A stretch of DNA of 32,897 bases from Nitrospira sp. (GCA_025936075.1 JAICUC010000007.1:1-32897); one strand, 5' to 3'; counted from the first letter of the stretch, positions 12,943-21,844 are shown. Notes: generated from the sequence alone by a model not told the origin. Translations and numbers: made by a program.

Positions 12943-13165
12943 GGGCAATTCACTCTCTATTCAAAGTGCATTAACGATTGGAAAAGCCCACCGCGATCAT
13001 CTTTACGGCCTTCACCAATACGATAAGGAATCGCGCCGGGTCGCCTCCGCTGTTCATGGAGTGCGACGCGGCGCGCATAGGACATGTCCGCACATACGGT
13101 ACTCTTATCTCCTACCGATGACCCGACAACCTCTTTTCTCGCAAGGAGAGAAACGGCTGTAAGCA

Positions 13166-13249
13166 TTATTCACTGTCAAGGAACACCGCCTTATACATAA
13201 ACCCAAAAACAGCGGTCAACGCGAGCAATGCAAAGAATATCGTCGTCAT
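13166..13249 (-). CDS. Small single-TM protein (27 aa)
   Basis: Hand-translated ATG(13249) to TAA: MTTIFFALLALTAVFGFMYKAVFLDSE; purine-rich SD-like sequence GAAGGGGGGTG upstream. Too short for the ORF track. Confidence 0.5.
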   Translation of the reverse strand: MTTIFFALLALTAVFGFMYKAVFLDSE

Positions 13250-13313
13250 GGTTTTTCACCCCCCTTCATTCGTGAATATACTCCTCGAAGATGAATGGTC
13301 GATGATGAGATCG

Positions 13314-13327
13314 TGAAGAGTTCTTCA
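13314..13327. promoter_or_regulatory. Operator-like palindrome, copy 2
   Basis: TGAAGAGTTCTTCA, one base different from the perfect palindrome at 13896-13909 and with shared flanks (GTGAAGAG[T/C]TCTTCATT); about 65 nt upstream of the 27-aa ORF start on the minus strand. Confidence 0.4.
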
Positions 13328-13351
13328 TTTGTAGTAGTGCGTTCCAGCAAG

Positions 13352-13513
13352 TCACGAAGTTTCCGAGGAGTTAAGCACGCTTCCGATCGAGCTTTGGACA
13401 TCATCCCTAGCATGTCCTTCATGAGGACGCCGCCAGGAACCAATTTCCTGGCTTCCCCACAGTATAAGCCCGACAAAACTCATGGCGAGTATGAAGAGGA
13501 AAGTCGCCATCAT
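13352..13513 (-). CDS. Small single-TM protein (53 aa)
   Basis: Hand-translated ATG(13513) to TGA: MMATFLFILAMSFVGLILWGSQEIGSWRRPHEGHARDDVQSSIGSVLNSSETS; strong SD GGAGGAGA upstream. Preferred over the TTG-start 76 aa ORF in another frame. Confidence 0.55.
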   Translation of the reverse strand: MMATFLFILAMSFVGLILWGSQEIGSWRRPHEGHARDDVQSSIGSVLNSSETS

Positions 13514-13571
13514 GAATTTCTCCTCCATGCGCCGTCAAGTTTCAGCATGCTCATCAAGTAGTTGAAGGCCT

Positions 13572-13811
13572 TCAACGCGGTGCAAATACGGCACATCCAG
13601 GTATAAAGCAAACCTTGCAACGTGTCTCTTCTTTGCGTGATGCTTGGACTATTTCGTTCGATGTCATGAAAGGGATCTTCTGATCCTTGATTTCCTCGGC
13701 TGTATCACGGACTGTTCTTCCGGCCGAGTGTGTCCCCACGATAATTGCTTGTCCGAGTCCAGCGATGACGTACGGAAAACAGACCATTGAAGCAGCGATA
13801 ATACTTGCCAT
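13572..13811 (-). CDS. Small membrane protein with C-terminal Cys motif (79 aa from internal ATG)
   Basis: MASIIAASMVCFPYVIAGLGQAIIVGTHSAGRTVRDTAEEIKDQKIPFMTSNEIVQASRKEETRCKVCFIPGCAVFAPR; AAGGATTGG SD-like sequence before the ATG at 13811. Track lists an extended 100 aa version to 13874. Confidence 0.5.
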   Translation of the reverse strand: MASIIAASMVCFPYVIAGLGQAIIVGTHSAGRTVRDTAEEIKDQKIPFMTSNEIVQASRKEETRCKVCFIPGCAVFAPR

Positions 13812-13895
13812 GTATTCCAATCCTTTCTTGAGCTCATTCAATACGCAATACGAGGAAGCATAACGAGCCGACATGAAAGCAGGATGAAATCATGG

Positions 13896-13909
13896 TGAAG
13901 AGCTCTTCA
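13896..13909. promoter_or_regulatory. Operator-like perfect palindrome, copy 1
   Basis: TGAAGAGCTCTTCA, perfect 14-bp palindrome about 85 nt upstream of the 79-aa ORF start on the minus strand; near-identical copy at 13314-13327. Confidence 0.4.
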
Positions 13910-14022
13910 TTCCCCAAAGGCGACTCATGTCATCTTGACAAGGTAAACAGCAGGAGAAGCCGAGTTAAATTAGAATGGCGCCAGAACGTAGTCGGAGGAG
14001 GGCAAAGGTGCTCCAAGAACCG

Positions 14023-15459
14023 TTAGGCAAGAACCGTCTGTTGAGCGAGAGCCGGTAACCGTAGGGTGAAGACGGAGCCTCTGTGGACTTCGCTGGTGAC
14101 GGAAATGCTTCCGCCATGGGCATCCATGATTTCCTTCACGATGGGAAGTCCTAGCCCTGTACCGGCGGAATCTTTTGCCCGGGCCCAATCGGTGCGGTAG
14201 AATCGTTCAAAAAGATGGGGAATGTTCTCCGGCTCGATTCCATGGCCTGTGTCCTCGACCTCTACCGTCACTTCTTGACCTACGGCTTGCAGGCGGATGG
14301 TAACTGCTCCACCGGTCGGAGTGTAACGCAGCGCATTGTCGAGCAAATTGATCAATGCTTGTTTGAGCCACTGTGCGTCGCCGAGTACGGAGGGAACCGG
14401 CTGAGGTTCAAACCGCAAGGTGATCTGGCGGTCATCCGCCAAAAGAATCAACTCATCCACAATCTCTTGAATAAGAGGCTCCAAGACGAGCGGGACGAGA
14501 TTGACAGGCGGCTTGCTACTGGTGAATTTCGCAAGGGTCAACAACGGGCGGGTTAAGGCGATGAGCCGATCCACTTGCTGGAGGTTGTTGAGCAACACTT
14601 CGCGATATTCTTCGACAGTTCTCGCTTTCATGAGTGCGACCTCCAGATTGCCCTGCAGGATGGTCAAGGGGGTCCTCATCTCATGGGCGGCGATCTCGCA
14701 GAAGTTCCGTTGTACCTCGCTACCTCGTTGGAACTGATCCAATACCGAGTTGACTGCCTGAGTCAGTCGCCGAAATTCCCGATAGGGTGAATCCATCGGC
14801 AGACGTTTCCCAAGGTCGGCTTCCGACATGGTTTCAGCGCCCCTACACAACGCCTCGATCGGAGCCATCACTTTCTTTGCCAGCCAGAGGCTTCCGACCC
14901 AGGCCAGGATAAGAGTGGCCCCGGATCCGAGGGTGAGCAGGAACACAAGGCCATACAAGGTTTCCTGGTAATGCAGCAACGAAGTCTCGGCCTGCACGAT
15001 GTACTGCGCACGACCTTTGCCGAGGAGATAGAGGAATAAATGCCGCGCTGGCGTCCCATCAGGCGTCTTGAGCGTCTCGAACAGGATATTTTTGAGGCGG
15101 ACCTGTTCCAACACACGAGAAGGGAGCAATCCTTGCACAGTTGCGTGAGGACTTCTCCACAAGAGCGAGCCGTCGGTTGAAAAGACACGGAGGGCGTGGG
15201 TCACGTCGGGCAGTACATGCTGTTCCGTTGTGTTTTGGGTCAACTCGTTGGTCGGAGGAGTATCCTTGCCGCCTTGTTCAAAGAACTCGGGATACCGCTC
15301 GACAAACTCGGCCAGAGTTTCCGCCAACACCAGCAGTCGCCCATCCACTAATCGTTGTAACAAAATCTCGCTGGCGGCGTATACGAGCGCAGAAAACGCG
15401 AGAAGACCGGCCATCAACACGAAGGCTGACCAGCTGATCAAGGTCCGCAGAGATTTCAT
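14023..15459 (-). CDS. Sensor histidine kinase (HAMP domain, OmpR-pair type)
   Basis: 478 aa; N-terminal TM, second TM plus HAMP, H-box EIAAHEMRTPLTILQGNLEVAL, N-box LKQALINLLDNALRYTPTGG, G-boxes VEVEDTGHGIEPENIPHLFERFYRTD and GTGLGLPIVKEIMDAHGG. Confidence 0.95.
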   Translation of the reverse strand: MKSLRTLISWSAFVLMAGLLAFSALVYAASEILLQRLVDGRLLVLAETLAEFVERYPEFFEQGGKDTPPTNELTQNTTEQHVLPDVTHALRVFSTDGSLLWRSPHATVQGLLPSRVLEQVRLKNILFETLKTPDGTPARHLFLYLLGKGRAQYIVQAETSLLHYQETLYGLVFLLTLGSGATLILAWVGSLWLAKKVMAPIEALCRGAETMSEADLGKRLPMDSPYREFRRLTQAVNSVLDQFQRGSEVQRNFCEIAAHEMRTPLTILQGNLEVALMKARTVEEYREVLLNNLQQVDRLIALTRPLLTLAKFTSSKPPVNLVPLVLEPLIQEIVDELILLADDRQITLRFEPQPVPSVLGDAQWLKQALINLLDNALRYTPTGGAVTIRLQAVGQEVTVEVEDTGHGIEPENIPHLFERFYRTDWARAKDSAGTGLGLPIVKEIMDAHGGSISVTSEVHRGSVFTLRLPALAQQTVLA

Positions 15460-16139
15460 GCGGAGGCATCCGGCTCTTCGAGCATATATCCGGCGCCACG
15501 CACCGTGGCGATCAAAGGCGGCGAAAAGTCCCGGTCGATCTTCGCGCGGAGGGCTCGAATGTGGGCATCGACGATATTCGTCATGGGATCATAACTGATG
15601 TCCCACACATGCTCAATGATTGCCGTTCGGGTGAGCACGCGATTCTTGTTTCGGAGCAGGAATTCGAGCAGGGCATATTCTTTATTCGTCAGAGAGATTT
15701 CCTGTCCTGCGCGCCAGACACGGTGAGAAGCCGGGTCTAACCGAAGGTCGGCCGCCTGAAGATGGGCAATTTGCTGGGAGCTCCCGCGGCGCAAGAGCGC
15801 CCTGATCCGTGCCAGCAATTCCGCGAAGGCGAACGGCTTCGGCATAAACTGATCCGCGCCGGTATCAAAGCCGGAGACTTTGGTCTCCAAGTTGTTTCGC
15901 GCGGTCAGTAGCAGCACCGGAGTGGAGATGCCTTTGTTACGAACGCGGCGGCAGAGGGTCAGGCCGTCGAGCTTGGGTAACATGATGTCCAGGATCATCA
16001 GATCATAGGAATTGTCCAGAGCCAACGCCAAGCCGGCTTCCCCGTCGGCGGCGACGTCCACCACATAATGCTCTTCCTTCAATCCTTTTCTGATGAATTG
16101 CGCAAGATCCGCATCGTCTTCAACGAGCAGAATTCTCAT
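15456..16139 (-). CDS. OmpR/PhoB-family response regulator
   Basis: 227 aa; MRILLVEDDADLAQFIRKGLKEEHYVVDVAADGEAGL, DLMILDIMLPKLDGLTLCRRVR, winged-helix TNKEYALLEFLLRNKNRVLTRTAIIEHVWD; overlaps the kinase start. Confidence 0.96.
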   Translation of the reverse strand: MRILLVEDDADLAQFIRKGLKEEHYVVDVAADGEAGLALALDNSYDLMILDIMLPKLDGLTLCRRVRNKGISTPVLLLTARNNLETKVSGFDTGADQFMPKPFAFAELLARIRALLRRGSSQQIAHLQAADLRLDPASHRVWRAGQEISLTNKEYALLEFLLRNKNRVLTRTAIIEHVWDISYDPMTNIVDAHIRALRAKIDRDFSPPLIATVRGAGYMLEEPDASA

Positions 16140-16178
16140 GATTTACCTCAATCGTGTCGGCAGCAAAGAATCAGTTGC

Positions 16179-16796
16179 TCAACAGAGACTACTCTTGCAA
16201 TCTGTGACCACCAGATTAATTGCTTTTTCGTCAGCATCGAGATCAATGGTTAACCAGGCTATTCCCATCGCTCGCTCATCCTGACGGGCTCCACCGCTCC
16301 CTTCAAGGGGACTGATAACATAATAGCGGCCGGCCGGAACTTTCGTGAACCAAAAGTGACCGGTTGGATTGGCCCTTGTCGTGCGGAGATAGGGAATAAG
16401 GCGCTTATCGGCCAGTAGTTGGGCCATGATCGTGCGGAGGCATTCCGTAGGCGACTCCTGAGCCACTGGGGATTCTGAAGACGAGGTCCCAGTTTTTAAA
16501 GGGCAGGAGTAATCCCGCACATTTCTGTCGAACCAATAGCGAGTATATGAAACAACTGGAATCAAATAGATTGAAGCTCCGGCCTGAGTCACGGCTTTTC
16601 CAGAGGTTGCGCGCAAGAACACCTGTCCAGCCGCGCCGCTCCGGCCTTTGGCCCGGTAGGCGAAGAGCTCTTTTTCGTTGAAGGCCGGTGGGATCGATGA
16701 ACTCGACACCACCGCCTGTGCCGATACCACGTGGAAGCTGCTGATCAGCAGTAGACAGATGAAGCAGCACCGGAGTTGCCTGCCACGCCGCGTCAT
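16179..16796 (-). CDS. Secreted hypothetical protein, possibly carboxypeptidase-regulatory-like beta-sandwich
   Basis: 205 aa; signal peptide-like CFICLLLISSFHVVSAQA; C-terminal TGHFWFTKVPAGRYYVISPLEG. Start overlaps the stop of the FTR-like gene (ATGA). Confidence 0.6.
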   Translation of the reverse strand: MTRRGRQLRCCFICLLLISSFHVVSAQAVVSSSSIPPAFNEKELFAYRAKGRSGAAGQVFLRATSGKAVTQAGASIYLIPVVSYTRYWFDRNVRDYSCPLKTGTSSSESPVAQESPTECLRTIMAQLLADKRLIPYLRTTRANPTGHFWFTKVPAGRYYVISPLEGSGGARQDERAMGIAWLTIDLDADEKAINLVVTDCKSSLC

Positions 16797-17233
16797 GTCG
16801 AGGAGGCTGACGGCGCCGTGGATTCGTCGGACCCGGTTGCAGTTGGGATTGCCTTGTGTTTGAGGGCGCGACCTTTGTCGGGGGTCGGATCGGTGACCAC
16901 GCCGTACACTTCGCGACCTTCATGGCCGTCCGGCAAATATTCCGTAATCGGCATTCCATCTTCACGGACAAAAAGGAGACAATGACAGTATTTGTAGATC
17001 TGCATTTCGTCGCATGCGCAGATCCACCGGCGGAGCTTGGCTTCGGCTTCTTTGTCCTTATAAAAGTTACAAGGGCAGAGCGGTTTCCCGAGTTCGTCGA
17101 TATGAGACGCTAATCCCTTGACCACCGCCTCGGTTACAGCGGTATTGGGATGCATCGAGGTTCCGCTTTTCTCGGCAAAACCCTGTACGAACTTCCGTAT
17201 TTTATCGAGGCTTTCCTGCGTTGGTTCGGCCAT
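16793..17233 (-). CDS. Ferredoxin:thioredoxin reductase catalytic (beta) subunit-like protein
   Basis: 146 aa; CPC-NFYKDKEAEAKLRRWI(16)-CAC-DEMQIYKY(8)-CHC matches the FTR catalytic Cys pattern CPC-X16-CPC-X8-CHC with one P-to-A change. Confidence 0.85.
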   Translation of the reverse strand: MAEPTQESLDKIRKFVQGFAEKSGTSMHPNTAVTEAVVKGLASHIDELGKPLCPCNFYKDKEAEAKLRRWICACDEMQIYKYCHCLLFVREDGMPITEYLPDGHEGREVYGVVTDPTPDKGRALKHKAIPTATGSDESTAPSASST

Positions 17234-17339
17234 GAGCTTCCTCCTCCAGCGATGAGAGGCAGAATCGCTAGTTTACAAGGATAATTCGCTGCTTTACAAT
17301 CCGTCCCTTCGGCTGATTCTCGTATAAGTCAGGAAGGAC

Positions 17340-20327
17340 ATGTCAAGTCGAGAGATCTTACTACAGCGACTGGTCCCCGAGTTGAGTCCGGCGATCGCAC
17401 AGACACTGGTGACCGATTTGCTTCAGGCCGCCGGCATACCGGATACCGAGGCACGGGTACTGACTCTGCTGGACGAGCTCGAACAATTGTCCCCCAAAGC
17501 AGCCGGCTCGGCGGTGACGGCATTGCCTGAGCTTGCCCGGCGGGCCGGCCTCTCGCACATTATGTTATGGCTCGATCTCGGAGTGGCACTGGCTCAGTCC
17601 TCAGGGGCGTCCGCGCTCAAATATTTTAAAGATAGTCCCTTCGTTCTTGGGCTGATCGAACCGGCCGATACCCGCACAGAAGTCTTAACAATCGGTCTGG
17701 AAATCGCTGAACAGGATGCCAACGTTGCGCTTGAATACATCCGGCACGCCCCACAGATTTTGTCCGATGTTCCTGTCTCGCAATTGCGACGCTGGCTCGA
17801 TATCGGCGTTGAACTGACCGAGATCAATGTCGTCGTCGGGCTTGAGTTCATCCGACAAATCTCCAAGCTGGCTGCCGTGCTTCCTTGGGGCAGTGTGCGC
17901 AGCTGGGCCACAGTTGGCATGAGGTTGATTGTGCCGAATAGCCTCGGGAAGCCGGACTATGTGGCAACCATGGAGTTTCTCAGGACCAGCCCGTCGATAC
18001 TTGGGAATATTGAAGACATTCCCGTTCGGGAAAAGGTGGTATCTCTGTGTCTCCTATTAGTCGAACATTCCCCCGAGTCCGGCATAATTTGGCTCGCAGA
18101 GTCTCCTAACTTCTTGAGAGCGCTGCCGTCTATGGAATGGCGGCTCCGGCTGTTGCAGTACGGCGCCTTGCTGGCCGAGCAGCACGCTGCCGTCACACTC
18201 GAGTACCTGCGTCGTGCCTCCGAACTCGTCGGACTGATTGGAAATAGACCCGAAGCGCCCACGCGATTTGAAAATTGGTTTAAGGCCGGGATGGAAGTAG
18301 CGGCCTTCAGCCTGGACGGAGCGCGCGCCTACTTCTCAGTAGAGTCGCGGAAGGCGCTGGCTTCGGTCGAACAAGCCTTGAGCGGAGTGCCGTTTCGGCA
18401 GGTCGCGCGACGAGTGAACCTGTTCGTCCAGGGACTCTGTGGAATCGGCGTCGCCGTGACGGCGCTTCCGGATTCTGTGACTTCCCCAGTCCGCGCAACG
18501 GTCAGCGGCGACGGGAAGACCATCTCGTTGCCGGCGCTGCTCCGTCGGTATCCAACGGCAGAGGAAAACGAGCGTCTCTATCTCGTGATGGCGGCGCATG
18601 AAGCCGGACATTTGGAATTCGGAACCTATCGCCTCCGACTTGAATCCCTCACCAATTTGATCGAAACCGTACGATACCGGTATGGTCGATCCAATGAAGC
18701 CGTGCCGGGCACACTGGCTGCCTTCTTTCAGATATATCCGGACCCCGCGCTGGTGCGGGACCTCTGGGCCGTACTGGAAGATGCGCGTGTCGAATTCTTG
18801 CTGCAAACGGAGTATCCGGGACTCCGGTGCGACCTTGCGCGGTTCGCTGCTGAATCCATCGCCCCACGCGACCCGGCTCAAGGAGTGACGCCCCAGGAAT
18901 TGATCGTCGATGGGCTCCTGAGGCTCTCCACCGGTGAAACGGAAGATTCGGCAGTGCCCAAGGCTGTCAGAGAAGAAGTCTCTATTCTCTGGAGCATGTG
19001 CCGTTCCATGCTCAAGGCCGCCGCCACGGCGGAAGAAACGGTTCGTGTGGTCGATCGAGTGTATGTTCGGTTGGAAGAACTGCTGATAGCTCGCGGCGAG
19101 ATGATGCACCTAGAGCAGCTCGAGGAGTCGAAGGATGCAGAAACGGGACAAACGAAATATGAGGAACGGGGTGATCAGTATCGCGCAGTGACCGATTTGC
19201 CGCATCGTGGCTCGATGAATCCGGAGTTCATCATGTGGAGTCAGGAACAATTCGACCGGCAACACGACTCTCCGGCACAATCGGATGCTCGAACGAAGGA
19301 GAATGTCCGGAACGGCGAACAAGATCTCGGAAGCAGAGAGATGTTGAGCGAGGGGCGTTCATTGCCCTCCATTGTGGAAGAGTGCCTCGCAGTTGAGCTG
19401 GAAACACCATTGATTCGGGAGATCAGCGCTCATGACGGGCGAGCCGTCCTTTACCCCGAGTGGGACCATCGGATCGAAGATTATCGGATGAATTGGTGTC
19501 GCGTGGTGGAACAGCCTGCGGATCTGAGATCGGACGACTTCGTCACGGAGACATTGGCTTCTCAACGGAGTACCGTCAAGTCACTGCGCCGGGTTTTTGA
19601 AGGCCTGCGTCCGCCGGCATTCCGTCGCGTCCCGGGGCAACCCGATGGGGAAGAAGTGGATCTCGATGCCGTTATACGGCGAACAGTGGAACAGCGGGCA
19701 GGCATGGAAGGCGACGATCGATCGTACATCCGACGGGAAAAGCGAGAACGCGACGTGGCGGTGGCCTTTCTCATCGATATCAGTGGATCCACAAGCCGCG
19801 ACCTCGGAACCGGCCGGCGGGTGATCGATATTGAAAAAGAAGGCTTGGTGCTGCTCTGTGAAGCACTGGATGCCGTCGGCGATCAGTATGGACTCTATGC
19901 CTATTCGGGCCAAGGACGAGCGAGGATCGAATTTCTCACGATCAAAGACTTTGACGATCGGCTTGGGGCGACGACGGCTCATCGGCTTGGCGGCTTGGCT
20001 CCTCGTCATCAGAATCGCGACGGTGCGGCTATTCGACACGCGACGGCGAAGCTGCTGACACGGGAAGCGAAGAACCGTGTCCTCATGCTGTTGAGCGACG
20101 GAAGACCATTGGACGATCAGTACAAGGACGACTATTCGTTGGAAGATACGAAAGCGGCACTCCGGGAGGCAAAACAACGGAGAATCGAAACCTACTGTAT
20201 TACGATCGATCGGGAAGCTGAAAATTATCTCCGCCGCATGTACGCCGGGGCCCGGTACTGCGTCATAGACCGCGTCGAAGCCCTTCCGACGAAGTTGCCT
20301 GGAATTTACAGGCGATTGACGGCGTAG
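17340..20327 (+). CDS. NorD/CbbO-like protein: helical-repeat N-terminus, HExxH motif, C-terminal VWA domain
   Basis: 995 aa; MAAHEAGHLEFGTYRLR and MIDAS-type FLIDISGSTSRD, with VLMLLSDGRPLDDQYKDDYSLEDTKAALREAKQRRIETYCITID near the C-terminus. Confidence 0.8.
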   Translation: MSSREILLQRLVPELSPAIAQTLVTDLLQAAGIPDTEARVLTLLDELEQLSPKAAGSAVTALPELARRAGLSHIMLWLDLGVALAQSSGASALKYFKDSPFVLGLIEPADTRTEVLTIGLEIAEQDANVALEYIRHAPQILSDVPVSQLRRWLDIGVELTEINVVVGLEFIRQISKLAAVLPWGSVRSWATVGMRLIVPNSLGKPDYVATMEFLRTSPSILGNIEDIPVREKVVSLCLLLVEHSPESGIIWLAESPNFLRALPSMEWRLRLLQYGALLAEQHAAVTLEYLRRASELVGLIGNRPEAPTRFENWFKAGMEVAAFSLDGARAYFSVESRKALASVEQALSGVPFRQVARRVNLFVQGLCGIGVAVTALPDSVTSPVRATVSGDGKTISLPALLRRYPTAEENERLYLVMAAHEAGHLEFGTYRLRLESLTNLIETVRYRYGRSNEAVPGTLAAFFQIYPDPALVRDLWAVLEDARVEFLLQTEYPGLRCDLARFAAESIAPRDPAQGVTPQELIVDGLLRLSTGETEDSAVPKAVREEVSILWSMCRSMLKAAATAEETVRVVDRVYVRLEELLIARGEMMHLEQLEESKDAETGQTKYEERGDQYRAVTDLPHRGSMNPEFIMWSQEQFDRQHDSPAQSDARTKENVRNGEQDLGSREMLSEGRSLPSIVEECLAVELETPLIREISAHDGRAVLYPEWDHRIEDYRMNWCRVVEQPADLRSDDFVTETLASQRSTVKSLRRVFEGLRPPAFRRVPGQPDGEEVDLDAVIRRTVEQRAGMEGDDRSYIRREKRERDVAVAFLIDISGSTSRDLGTGRRVIDIEKEGLVLLCEALDAVGDQYGLYAYSGQGRARIEFLTIKDFDDRLGATTAHRLGGLAPRHQNRDGAAIRHATAKLLTREAKNRVLMLLSDGRPLDDQYKDDYSLEDTKAALREAKQRRIETYCITIDREAENYLRRMYAGARYCVIDRVEALPTKLPGIYRRLTA

Positions 20328-20339
20328 GAACTCAAGAAC

Positions 20340-20750
20340 ATGACCAATTCGGTCGGAAAACCGACGATTCCTCCATGGTTATATAAACTCTTCACAGGAC
20401 ATCAGTATCCCTACGTCCGTCGATTAGCCAAATTCGGACAGACGTTGAAACCCGGTGAAGACCGTCCGGAACCGACGAGGGAAATGATTGAAGCCAAGTT
20501 CTGGGAAGTCTATCCGCGTTGCCGGGTAAAGGTCCTCCAGGAAGTCAAAGAAGGAATGATCGTGGTCTTTCACGACCTGGGTGAATATCCTCCCGGAGGC
20601 TTCCAGGAACTCGTCGACAATCCTGAGGAGTTTCTGGCAAAAACATTCGGCAAGAAGAAGATCAAGGTCAATTTTTATGACGGAGATAATTTCGTCTGCA
20701 CGATCAACTTCAAAGTTGCTGGCTGGACGGAGCATGAAGGAGGGCATTGA
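20340..20750 (+). CDS. Hypothetical protein
   Basis: 136 aa ORF starting 12 nt after the NorD-like gene; no family recognised. Confidence 0.55.
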   Translation: MTNSVGKPTIPPWLYKLFTGHQYPYVRRLAKFGQTLKPGEDRPEPTREMIEAKFWEVYPRCRVKVLQEVKEGMIVVFHDLGEYPPGGFQELVDNPEEFLAKTFGKKKIKVNFYDGDNFVCTINFKVAGWTEHEGGH

Positions 20751-20905
20751 GGGTCTCAAGATGTCGTTGGGCTGCGCACCGCGCACGCCAGTCCTATTGA
20801 AGTCGACACCATGGGCGGTGCTCGGTGCATGCGCGCAGTGAAAGACATCCTGAGACCGTCAACGAAGAAGGATGAAAAGAGGAACTGAAGATTGAGGTGG
20901 TAATG

Positions 20906-21844
20906 ATGGCGCGACCGAAGATCACCGTGGTAGGTGCGGGGAACGTCGGAGGCACGACGGCGCAGCGGCTGGCCGAGAAGAATCTCTACGACGTGGTACT
21001 GGTTGATATTGCCCAAGGGGTTCCACAGGGTAAGGCACTGGATATTTCCCAGGCAGGTCCGGTCTGTGGGTACAGCACGCAGGTAATCGGCACCAACGGT
21101 TACGGAGAAACCGCCGGATCGTCGATCGCCGTCATCACTTCGGGTATTCCGAGAAAGCCGGGCATGAGTCGAGATGAGTTGTTGGGGACGAATGCGAAAA
21201 TCGTGAAATCCGTCGTCATGGAGCTCGTCTCACGCTCCCCGGACATTATCCTGATCCTCGTCACTAATCCATTGGATGCCATGGTCCATGTGGCGTGTTC
21301 GGTCAGCGGTCTCCCTAAGTCGAGAATCATCGGGATGGCCGGAGTGTTGGACTCCGCAAGAATGCGGACGTTCATTGCCGCTGAACTCGACGTACGGGCC
21401 ACCGAGGTCCAAGCCATGGTGTTGGGCGGACACGGTGATACGATGGTGCCGCTGCCGCGCTATACAACCGTGAGGGGTCGGCCGGTGTCGGAACTGATGT
21501 CGAAGGAGAAACTCGACGCCATCGTCAAACGGACGCGGGAGGGGGGAGCCGAAATCGTGGGCCTTTTGAAAACAGGCAGTGCTTTCTATGCTCCGTCCGC
21601 TTCAGCAGTGGCGATGGTTGAATCGATCCATAAGGATGAGAAGCAGGTCATGCCCTGTGCGGTCCTGTGCGAAGGGGAGTACGGGCTCAAAAACGTCGTC
21701 GTCGGGGTTCCGGTGAAGATCGGACGCGGAGGAGCCGAACAGATTCTCGAGTATGAACTGACCACTGATGAACGGGCGGCGTTGGAAACGTCGGCCAGGG
21801 CGGTGCGGGAATTGTGCGCCGCGGTAGATCGGTTGATGATATAG
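20906..21844 (+). CDS. mdh: Malate dehydrogenase (LDH-like MDH type)
   Basis: [89 protein letters not shown]. Start chosen at ATG 20906 within track ORF 20897-21844. Confidence 0.93.
   Translation: MARPKITVVGAGNVGGTTAQRLAEKNLYDVVLVDIAQGVPQGKALDISQAGPVCGYSTQVIGTNGYGETAGSSIAVITSGIPRKPGMSRDELLGTNAKIVKSVVMELVSRSPDIILILVTNPLDAMVHVACSVSGLPKSRIIGMAGVLDSARMRTFIAAELDVRATEVQAMVLGGHGDTMVPLPRYTTVRGRPVSELMSKEKLDAIVKRTREGGAEIVGLLKTGSAFYAPSASAVAMVESIHKDEKQVMPCAVLCEGEYGLKNVVVGVPVKIGRGGAEQILEYELTTDERAALETSARAVRELCAAVDRLMI

Noticed and set aside
12943-13165. Possible tmRNA (ssrA) next to smpB
   Set aside because: No tmRNA-like 5' GGGGxxG/AAAGGATTCGACGGG start, tag ORF or 3' TPsiC-like end found in the spacer.
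13246-13476. 76-aa minus-strand ORF overlapping the small-ORF cluster
   Set aside because: Begins with a TTG inside the 53-aa ORF, which has an ATG and a strong SD in another frame; the apparent ATGA coupling with the 27-aa ORF is probably coincidental.
16661-16676. GAAGAGCTCTTTTTC as a third copy of the palindromic motif
   Set aside because: Only half of the palindrome matches and it lies within coding sequence (NEKELF) of the secreted protein gene.
18336-20177. Minus-strand ORFs (257 aa, 198 aa) inside the NorD-like gene
   Set aside because: Antisense to a continuous 995-aa ORF with recognised VWA motifs; no protein-family character.
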